The position numbers and the translations under genes were made by a program. Shown here in pieces: positions 1 through 7,639 of a stretch of 64,000 nt of DNA (its first letter is position 1; the number at the start of each line of letters is the position of its first letter). The stretch covers positions 9,447,373 to 9,511,372 of the forward strand of contig OX422193.1 of assembly GCA_949130485.1 (NCBI GenBank). The letters are read 5' to 3'. A model generated the notes under the pieces. That model was not told the origin of the DNA. It saw only the letters and a program-made list of their open reading frames with translations, and did no database searches. This DNA comes from Agelas oroides. Lineage: Eukaryota > Porifera > Demospongiae > Agelasida > Agelasidae.

Positions 1-179
1 ACGCAGTGGACGCTGTCTTGATAATCTCAGGATTAAAGTTGACATTGGTGCAATACCTGACAAGAGGAGGGAGAGAGAGGCCAGCGTCACTCGAGCTGAC
101 ATTTGCCCAATCAGTTGTTTACCAAGAAAGAATGGGGGCTTTAAGTAGCTATTGACATTAGAGGAGGTTTCACTGCGGC

Positions 180-225
180 CTCATACCCAGGCTCTTTCCC
201 CACTCCCCGAGAGCCTGGGTATGAG
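180..225. repeat. Hairpin, 16 bp arms
   Basis: CTCATACCCAGGCTCT and its reverse complement AGAGCCTGGGTATGAG flank a short C-rich loop, inside a dynein intron. The arm resembles the ends of the hairpin transposons at 6217-6306 and elsewhere (CTCATTCCCAGGCC), so it is probably a small relic of the same family. Confidence 0.7.
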
Positions 226-465
226 CTCATAGTTTCTTACTGTTCTCTGATCTTCTTTATGACGGGTGGAGAAATGTTGTCCTTGTCATAGCTCTTGAGG
301 GAGTCCAGGAACTTCATGTCTCCCAGCACCTTCTGCGAGGGGCCCCAAAAGTCTTCAATCATCTTTCCACTGCCAGAGGGATCCGGTTTTCTCTCGGGAC
401 GAATTCCCTTCATGATGCACACCGCCTCCATCACTAGTTTCACTAGTGCAGGGGGGTTCTATGTG

Positions 466-545
466 AGGGAGGAGGAGGAGGAGGAAAGGGAGGAGGGGGG
501 GAGAGGGAGAGGGAGAGGGAGAGGAGAAGATGAGAGGGGAAGGGA
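466..545. repeat. GA-rich low-complexity tract
   Basis: Nearly pure purine on the plus strand (GGAGGA then GGGAGA repeats), placed in the short dynein intron between exons 606-773 and 241-458. Confidence 0.8.
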
Positions 546-778
546 TACTTCAATATCAAAAATGCCATTTTAAGATCAGGAAGAGTCGATGGTATGCTCA
601 GTTACCTTCATGGCCTTGACGAGGGAGATGTCTTTGGAGGTGAGGGTGTTGAGGGCGGCCAGAGCAGCCTCCAGTGCAGGGAGAGCCTCCGCCAGGTCCC
701 CCTCACACTCGTCCTTGATGGCCTGGGACTTTGCGGCTGCCTCGTTGGCCACTGCCTCATCTGCAGCCACCACCTAGA

Positions 779-975
779 GGTGTGTGTGTGTGTGTGTGTG
801 TGTTGGGGGGCAATACAACAGCTTGGGAGCAGTTTACTACATGTTTGCATGTACACCAGTTATATTCTCCCCTCTCCCCCCTCCCCCCTCTCTCCCTCTC
901 CCCTCTCCCCCCTCCCCCCTCTCTCCCCCCTCCTTCCCCCTCTCTTCTCTCCTCTCTCCCTTCTCCCACCCCCTC
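779..975. repeat. TG tract followed by CT-rich tract
   Basis: A (TG)n stretch at 781-802 and a near-pure pyrimidine tract at 868-975 fill the dynein intron between exons 985-1392 and 606-773. Confidence 0.8.
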
Positions 976-1391
976 CTCCCTGACCTAGCCTCTGCCTCGA
1001 TGGTGTCTCTTTCAATCTTCACCATGAGCTGCTCTGTCTCCTGTGTCTTCACCAGCTCTGGCTGCAGTTCCTGGAGCTCTTGCTGCATCACGGACACTTG
1101 AGGCCGCAAACTCCAGCTTTTCCAGACCTACAGTGTAACGTTTCTTCATCAGCACGATCTCATTGCGTTTCTTGGACAGCAGAGACTTGAAGGTGAGAAT
1201 CGGCTCCAGGTATGAGGTTGGCGTCACATAGTTCTGGCGGTGGAGGGTTGCAAAGTACTGATCAGAGAGTGTCCGCACACTCTGGTGGAAGTGCTGGCAC
1301 ATGGAGACACACTGAGCCCTCATCTTGTCCTCCATATCCAATTCTTCTAGAAACTTGTTGGCTACCATCTCAAGGGCATCCGGCGGCCACG

Positions 1392-1392
<1 letters not shown>

Positions 1393-1450
<58 letters not shown>
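1393..1450 (-). repeat. (TG)n microsatellite that constitutes a whole 58 bp intron
   Basis: On the minus strand the tract starts GTACACAC and ends CACAG, so the dinucleotide array carries its own GT donor and AG acceptor. Using them joins exon 1451-1764 to exon 985-1392 in phase 0. The join skips roughly 60 residues that dynein heavy chains normally have between the AAA4 Walker B region and the WP-DAL motif before the stalk. Confidence 0.7.
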
Positions 1451-1767
1451 AACAATAGTTGTGTCTGACAGTGGTTTCAGCTTAATGATCTTGGCCTTCT
1501 CGTCTGGAGGGAATAGGTTGGGGACATCCCCTGTGTTCAGGATCATGTTGATGTCCTCCACAAAGGCCTCGTCCTTGATCTGATTGTCAGAGAAGAGGAA
1601 GACAGTCTGCTTTCCCTCAGACCCAGTCTTCAGCACCAGTCGCTTGATGTCATCACGCCACTTGACTGTAGTGTATGTCTTGGAGATCTCAATCTGAAAG
1701 AGATCGTAGTCTGCCATGAACGTTGCCAGCTTGCAGGCACTCTGGCGGCCACTGCCACCCACACCTG

Positions 1768-2275
1768 GAGGAGGGAGGGGGGGAGAGAAGTAGAGTGGGG
1801 AGAGAAGTGGAGGAGGAAGGGGGAGAGAAGTGGAGGAGGAAGGGGGAGGAAGTGGAGGAGGAGGGGGAGGGAAGTGGAGGAGGAAGGGGGAGGGAAGTGG
1901 AGGAGGAAGGGAGGAGAGAAGTGGAGGAGGGAGGGGGAGGGAAGTGGAGGAGGAAGGGGGAGGGAAGTGGAGGAGGAAGGGGGAGGGAAGTGGAGGAGGA
2001 AGGGAGGAGAGAAGTGGAGGAGGGAGGGGGAGGGAAGTGGAGGAGGAAGGGGGAGGGAAGTGGAGGAGGAAGGGGGAGGGAAGTGGAGGAGGGAGGGGGA
2101 GGGAAGTGGAGGAGGGAGGGAGGAGAGAAGTGGAGGAGGAAGGGGGAGGGAAGTGGAGGAGGAAGGGGGAGGGAAGTGGAGGAGGAAGGGGGAGGGAAGT
2201 GGAGGAGGGAGGGAGGAGGGAAGTGGAGGAGGGAGGGAGGAGAGAAGTGGAGTGGGGAGAGGGGAAAACAAGGGG
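1768..2275. repeat. Polypurine minisatellite, about 22 bp unit
   Basis: Imperfect tandem copies of GGAGGGAAGTGGAGGAGGAA, purine-only except for one T per unit. They occupy most of the dynein intron between exons 2384-2511 and 1451-1764. Frames here are open on both strands only because the repeat has no stop codons. Confidence 0.9.
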
Positions 2276-2719
2276 AGAAGAGAGAGTGTGAGGGAGAGGA
2301 AGGCATCATCAATAAATGGAATGCTTCCAGACATTGTTCCTGAATGAATCTTGTCACATGACAGTGCTGCTACTATTGTGTACCAATGAGGAGGGCGTGT
2401 CCATTGTCCTGTTTGAGCACCCTGCTGATCCTGGAGGCATGTTCAATGGCAAACTTGAACATCACTAGCTTCATCGGAGCCTTGGACATCTGATTGTACC
2501 CATCCAGGTAGCTGTGGAAGGGTGAGTGTGTGGGGGGAGGAGAGAGGGAGGGGTTCATCGTGTGACTTGTATTGGCACCAGGCCTAAGAATTCAGAGCAA
2601 CAGCTGCTATAGGTGGCCTACTTCTCCATGGTGGTGGTGAGTTGTGCAAAGTCCAAAACTTCATCGTAGATACGTGGCGCCGCTCCTGGGACCATGTAGT
2701 CTCCAAAGAACAGACCTCT

Positions 2720-2826
2720 ACAGTGAGTGCATGTGTGAGGGGAGAGGGGGGAGGGGGTGTGGAGAGGGAGGAAAGAGAGATGGGGGTGTGGGGAGGGAGG
2801 GGGAGGGAGAGCGAGAGGGAAGGGGA
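2720..2826. repeat. GA-rich low-complexity tract
   Basis: Mostly GGGAGG/GAGAGG in the dynein intron between exons 2947-3063 and 2622-2717, followed by two near-identical copies of GTGGGACTGTATGTCAAATA around 2880-2910. Confidence 0.65.
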
Positions 2827-3722
2827 CTGTATGTCAAATACACATGTATGGACAGATCTCCACAGTGAGGGTGAGTAGGTGTGGGACTGTATGTCAAATA
2901 TGTGGGACTGTGTGTGCATGCACGTATGTGTGTGTGTGTGTGAGACCTGATGTCATCATCAGTGAGGTCACTGCTGGTCTTTGTGAGGTGTTTCAAAAGT
3001 TTGTCGACGCTGATCTTGAAGTGCTGCTGGAGTGCTTCCTTCACTATCCCAAAGAACTGCTGCCTACGGGGAGAGAAAACATCACCATTTTAGCAAAAGT
3101 AAGAAAGTTATTGTCAACAAGCTCATCAGTTCTCTCCCTTCCCGTCTCTCCCTCTCTCCTCACACACACCTGTCTTTGTCGTCAATGAGTCTATCGTAGA
3201 AGACACGGTATATTTCATACACCCATAGTCGAGTGAGTTTGTCTCCCTCCTTCAGGTGCGTCTTTGGAACCAGCAGCACGCCCCCTCACCACACGAGAGA
3301 AGTCTCGCAAGTTGAACACGTAGTGTGACTTGGAGGGTGTCGGGAGAAATGTGGATACCGCAGCCTTGTACACAGCCATCGTTGCTTGCACCATCACCTG
3401 CGAGAGGAGGAAGAGAGGAGGTAAGATTTCTTCCACCAACACCCGAAACTCATGGGTGTGTGAAGGGAACTTCACGCCATACCTTCCCCAGTCGGTTGAA
3501 GATGGCCTCGAAGCCTTGGTTGAAGTGCCAGTCGACGAGGGAGGAGAAAATCTTAGGAATATAGTTGGAAGATATGTACACCCTCCACACACACACATTC
3601 CTCTCCATCTCACTCACACACAGCCCACATTGGATGGGGGATCGTTCTCTAGTGAGACGGAGGGAAGGGATGAGGCAGCAGCCACCAGCCTCCCTCCTCC
3701 TTCAGAGAAAGAGCAACATCAA

Positions 3723-4549
3723 ATGGCCCTCCTCTGGGCAATGGAGGAGGTGAACTCTCCGAAGGGATGGGACGAGGAGGAGGAGTTGGATTATTCAGCA
3801 GTCTCCAGGAGAAGAGAGGAGAGGAAGGAGAACGGTAAACACTGAAACTAGGCTTCTTCCCAGCTTTTTTTGCGTAAAATACCCAACCACAAGGAGCTTG
3901 AGCCCACCATCAACCTTAGCTTTACTCCTACCCTTCCAGTTTTTACTGTCAACATCAAAACTGGAGGTGCATGGGGATGACATTGGAATGAGGTTAGGAA
4001 AACTGGGGATGAGGCTACTATCAATTAACCATCATTATATGTTCACATAATTATTCCACTTCCACAGAATCTATACCAGACCTTTTCAGGTATGCTCAGA
4101 GTTCTGTCTTCACAGTAAAGTTTCTTGGTCACCTTGGTAATGAGCAGGGGCAGAGGGGGGCGGAGTTAAGACATTCGGAAGTACTGGAGACCATTGATGC
4201 TGCTCAGGTGAGGAACATGCCCCCTTTTTTTCCAAAACTCTGTAAGTAGGGCAGGAACACAATATGATAGTGACTAGTGCAACAAACTTTTCTCCTTATA
4301 TCCTTGCAGCGACAGGGTCGGTTGCCATGGGTAACATCAGACCAAGACCAACGGATCCTCTCACTTTCCAAATATGGTATCAAGGTGACAGATGAGAAGA
4401 GACAACGGGTCTTTGCCCGCCATGCCCTCCATTTTATTGTGAACATCATGTATTACGAAGACACATACTGTAAACACATGATTGCTATTAAAGTAGGCAG
4501 ACCGGACGTGGCAACCTTTGACCTTTACATCTACGAGTGTATGGATGAG
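3723..4549 (+). pseudogene. ITGB1BP1: Integrin beta-1-binding protein 1 (ICAP-1) PTB-domain gene, missing its C-terminal end
   Basis: ICAP-1 is a small PTB-domain adaptor that binds integrin beta-1 tails and KRIT1. Exons are about 3723 (or upstream)-3834, 4068-4207 and 4310-4549, joined in phases 1 and 0. The acidic N-terminal stretch (WDEEEELDYSAVSRRRE) leads into PTB strands: VFTVKFLGHLG, EVLETIDAAQRQGRLPWV, LSLSKYGIKV, ARHALHFIVNIMYYED, KHMIAIKV and DLYIYECMDE. These match ICAP-1 segment by segment (IDVAQQDGKLPF, VSKYGIKV, HRHALYLI). The family continues with a helix containing AICKVLSTAF, and nothing like it follows. The next acceptor downstream opens an FBXO9 exon instead. The start codon is uncertain; the Met at 3723 is the first in frame near MALLWAMEE. 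Called partial because a core PTB helix is lacking; it could be expressed as a fusion. Confidence 0.8.
3849..4016. mobile_element. Short terminal-inverted-repeat element in the ITGB1BP1 first intron
   Basis: Begins TAGGCTTCTTCCCAG and ends CTGGGGATGAGGCTA, imperfect inverted copies of the end sequence shared by several elements in this window. It has no coding capacity. I could not see a clean target duplication. Confidence 0.5.
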
Positions 4550-4696
4550 GTGAGTCGATGTATGTAAATCTCATTCCCATACTACTTCCCCAGCTGAGCA
4601 TTTCGTCAATTGCAGAACGGAAAGTAGTTCACAGGGGGAGGGCCTGGGAACGAGACTGGGGTATAGTATGTATTTTCTATTGTTTCGCTGTAATAT

Positions 4697-4744
4697 ACAG
4701 TGATGTACTATAGTATGCTGTGATGTACCATAGTATGCAGTGAA
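4697..4744 (+). repeat. Two units of the 22-bp satellite between ITGB1BP1 and FBXO9 fragments
   Basis: Two tandem copies of CAGTGATGTACTATAGTATG, almost identical to units of the large array at 21,176-27,015 (CAGTGATGTACTATAGCATG). They lie in the 268 bp gap between the last ITGB1BP1 exon and the first FBXO9 exon. Confidence 0.85.
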
Positions 4745-4817
4745 GCAAGTTGCTAGGGTAAGTGAAAGATGATTAGCCAGGGGTTGGGTCTTGTACTGTG
4801 GCTGTTCCCTCTGCCAG

Positions 4818-5908
4818 GTGTGTCGAGGGTTCTACCTGCTGGCTAGGGAGGCTCACCTGTGGAGAATGGCTTGCAGAGTGTGTGCAGGTGTGTTGGTTCA
4901 GGTGAAGCAAATGAACCTCTGCAGGTTATGGGGAGAGTGCAGTCCAAGTTTGTATGGGGGCAGTTGGAGGGAGATGTTTATTCACACACCACACCTCCAT
5001 TATAATGGTATATGATGCCCACAAGGACTCTGGTCTAGAGTCACTACACTCCTCATCCTCGTGTACAGGAGTGTATATCAGTAAAACATCTTACGTAAGG
5101 CCTGGGGAACGGTCACTGGATGGATTCTACAAAGCTTATCATACAGTTGTCTACTAGTGCTATCTCAGGTTCTTTGCAGATGGTGAGTATAGTAGCACTG
5201 CTCAGTTCTCCTTATGCACCCCCTCTCCCTCCTCTCTCCCCCTCCTCTCCCCCATCTGTGCAGGCTCTGTGATGTATCTAACATCACCAGAGGAGCCAGG
5301 TGGGATTGTGGGGAAATTATGTCACAAACACAGCTCTGAGTCTCTCCTTCTCGGCTGCTATACCATCCAGGGGAGCACGGTAGGTGACACACTAAACTGG
5401 CAACACCCAACCCTCAGTGTGTAGTGTGTTCCTCAGGTATGTGTGGATGTGGTGTCAGCTAGGCCAGTGCCAAGGGGACGACGGGCCGGTGGCCAGGCCA
5501 CAGTTGAGGCCTCTCATGAACAGCGTTTCCACATGGTAGTATTCTCTCCTAACCTTGTGCAGTGCACCTGGGTGAACCTGTCCTCTCTCATAGGAACTGG
5601 AGCTAGGAGGAGGGCGACAGCAGAGGTTCAGCCGACTGCAGTGGAAGCAGCACTACTGCCACTCCTTGCACAGGTGAGGTTGTGAGGTGCACAGGTGAGA
5701 CTATAGCCGTTTTTAATGAACGGCCTGGGTCAGTGAGACCTACAGCCACACATGCTCTCTGGTTGTGAGGTGCTGTGTCTCTCCCACTGTGTGCAGGGTC
5801 AGTGGACAGGTGCAAGTGTCCCAGTTCAACATTGACTACCGCTACACTCCCTTCTACTTCTCACGAGTTAAGAGCTTCTCAATACACTCAAATGGAATTC
5901 TAAGTTAA
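4818..5908 (+). pseudogene. FBXO9: FBXO9 C-terminal half with an in-frame stop codon
   Basis: FBXO9 is the substrate-recognition subunit of an SCF ubiquitin ligase. Seven exons are visible: 4818-4879, 4925-5007, 5069-5182, 5264-5379, 5437-5535, 5594-5673 and 5797-5908. They run in order VCRGFYLLAREAHLWRMAC (end of the F-box), [71 protein letters not shown] and YRYTPFYFSRVKSF, ending at TAA 5906-5908. Every step matches human FBXO9. The N-terminal half (MIT-like region and first F-box helices, about 200 residues) is absent upstream. At 5155-5157 the codon that should be Tyr in the YYRYxRFF motif is TAG, followed by Cys for Arg. All splice phases agree, so the stop is not removed by an obvious alternative join. 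The end lies 14 bp from the convergent NUDT8 stop. Confidence 0.88.
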
Positions 5909-5922
5909 TGATAATAATATCA

Positions 5923-7526
5923 CTATTTACCTGCAACTGAAAAAATAGATGTGTAGTTAGGGAGGAGGTGGGATAGTGTGAGGTCCATCATAACGGCTGT
6001 GAGCCCCCAGATCCTGTGTGGCCTGGCCAGGAACACTGGCATGCGCACCAGCCATGGCCAGAAGCAGGTATACCTTTGGTGAGCAGGGTCCACAAGGTGC
6101 CATAATGGGAGAGAGAAAACCTGGGACACCTGCACGGATGGGAAGTGTTTGCAGTTGATTTGTGGGGTTCAACTTGATGCTTGACCTGCCCACTCCATAC
6201 GTAGACACTTGCTTAATAGCCTTGTTCCCAGGCCTCCCCCCGTCTTTGGCATTCAGTATAATACATGAAAGCAGAATAACAGGGGGGAGGCCTGGGAATG
6301 AGGCTACTTGCTTTAATGTGCTTAAGTCAAGTGGAGGGAGTCATACAGCGACTTACTAGCTTACTTAGTTCTGGGATTCAGCAGATCAAATTTATAGTCC
6401 AAACTTGCCACAGATATCTTAGGAGAACAGTTCAACCTGGACACCTGAAGAAGACCACATTGGTCAAAACATTGTGTGTAATAAATTTTGTCCCAAGATA
6501 GTAGCGGCAGGTTTGGACTCCAACCCACTGCAATGTTCTGCCAAGAAAGTGTGTTGTACAGAGGTGTAGTAAACTGGTACCTACTGTGGTTAGGAATTGG
6601 CCTTAGCACCTTCTGTGGACGGAATATAGTCTGGGAACGAGACTAGGCTTTTATAAAACAAATCATATTGCTGTTGGTAGCTCCATTAAACTACGAGCAA
6701 TGAAACTCACACACCTACCTCAGAGCCGTTTGGTCTGAGGCTGCTGAGTTCCAGGCCACGCAGACAGCCAATCACAGGAGTGATCATTGAGCGAACCTGC
6801 AGCTAATTTGCAGGAACAGGTAGTGATGTACACTGGGCCATTCCATTTTAGTCATACACCCCCATTTACACAGCACCTTCAATAATTCACTTTCTAGTGG
6901 CCAGCTACATGTTCAGGGCCACAGGGATTAGTGGTGGGATTCCCGGACTTACTCGGTCAGGTAATCTTGGGAGCTTGCTCCACACCTCAACCTTACTCAG
7001 GGGAATCCCCAGTTCCTCTTTTGCCTCCTGGAGTGCAGTGGCGACTGGAGAGTCGTCACTCTCATCTGACAACCCACCAGGGAAGCTATCAGGCAAAGAT
7101 GGAGACATAACCGGCTGGCAGCCCCACATACAGACCTATATGCAAGTTGCTTGACACAAAAGTAGGAGGATATTACTAGTGTGTTTGTGGTAGTATAAAA
7201 GGCCACTGCCCATGCATTTTATTATCCATTTCTCAAGTCAAGCAAGTTGCAAAGGTCTGTGCAGTGCACGATAGGACGATAGATGCAGACTCTACAGGCA
7301 AGTCTAGACAGTACTCTATTGAGGCACCGTACCTTACTTGGTTTCGGTGGCGGGACATGTGCCGGGAGCGGAGGGTGAACAAGACGGAAGGCCCTTCCTC
7401 GGCTGTTACCAGCGGTACCAGCACAGCAGCGCTTCCCTCTCCCTCACTGGTCCACTTCTGAGGGGTGGCACCAAGAATACTGGCTACTCGATCACTGTTG
7501 CAGCGATCAAGAATGCTCGTCAACAC
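5923..7526 (-). CDS. NUDT8: NUDT8-like Nudix hydrolase (CoA diphosphatase family)
   Basis: NUDT8 is a Nudix hydrolase of the CoA-pyrophosphatase group, mitochondrial in mammals. Four exons on the minus strand, 7338-7526, 6953-7114, 6719-6796 and 5923-6129, all join in phase 0 and give 211 residues and a stop, close to the family length. Exon 1 has VLVPLV then VLFTLRSRHMSRHRNQ; exon 2 carries the Nudix box FPGG...ALQEAKEELGI (about residues 70-96); exon 3 has MITPVIGCL and SLRPNGSE; exon 4 has VFSLPLWHL and PHRIWGLTAVMMDL, the characteristic C-terminal block. The usual Arg of the REUxEE core is Gln here, while the metal-binding Glu pair EE is kept. The start Met at 7526 faces YIPF1/2 across 113 bp. 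This is the only gene in the window that reads without any break. Confidence 0.88.
6217..6306. mobile_element. 90 bp hairpin MITE in NUDT8 intron 3, with target duplication
   Basis: Ends TAGCCTTGTTCCCAGGCC and GGCCTGGGAATGAGGCTA are inverted copies. It is flanked by CTTGCTTAA (6208-6216) and CTTGCTTTAA (6307-6316), a 9 bp target-site duplication with one inserted T. Non-autonomous; a 9 bp duplication is typical of Mutator-like elements. Confidence 0.75.
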
Positions 7527-7639
7527 ATCATCGTCACTACTCAGTACTCTCCATCGCTTCCGATCCGAGCCTTGGACCTGCGGCCACGCCCACTTTGTTT
7601 ATTGGTGTGTACTAATTAGAATCGCGACTCCTGTATGCG
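7527..7639. promoter_or_regulatory. Putative bidirectional promoter of NUDT8 and YIPF1/2
   Basis: Only 113 bp separate the two divergent start codons, so 5' UTRs and any core promoter must share this stretch. It holds GCGGCCACGCCCAC (7580-7593), a GC/CACCC-box-like sequence. No TATA box is evident. Inferred from geometry only. Confidence 0.5.

Larger units (their letters stand above)
1..3551 (-). pseudogene. Axonemal dynein heavy chain fragment (inner-arm type, AAA3/AAA4 to stalk and beyond), frame-broken and truncated
   Basis: Axonemal dynein heavy chains are ATP-driven motors of cilia. In transcription order the exons are about 3483-3551, 3170-3397, 2947-3063, 2622-2717, 2384-2511, 1451-1764, 985-1392, 606-773, 241-458 and 1-56 (running off the left edge). 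Visible landmarks are [42 protein letters not shown], the AAA4 P-loop GVGGSGRQS formed across the 2384/1764 junction, [29 protein letters not shown] before the stalk, DLAEALPALEAALAALNTL, and DPSGSGKMIEDFWGPS. Wording is closest to the DNAH1/3/7/12 group; I cannot choose among them. Breaks: one extra base in a C5 run near 3280, a frame change near 1088-1106, about 60 residues of the AAA4 region absent at the 1451/1392 junction, and no exons for the first roughly 2,000 or more residues, because another gene starts immediately to the right. Either a truncated duplicate or a damaged assembly; recognition is sure, status less so. Confidence 0.85.

Noticed and set aside
1723..2347. Glu/Gly/Lys-rich open frames on plus and Ser-Pro-Leu frames on minus
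   Set aside because: Polypurine minisatellite within a dynein intron.
3565..3753. Plus-strand frame starting [10 protein letters not shown]
   Set aside because: It lies across a CA-rich acceptor region and in a different frame from the ITGB1BP1 exon that splices in phase to the PTB domain.
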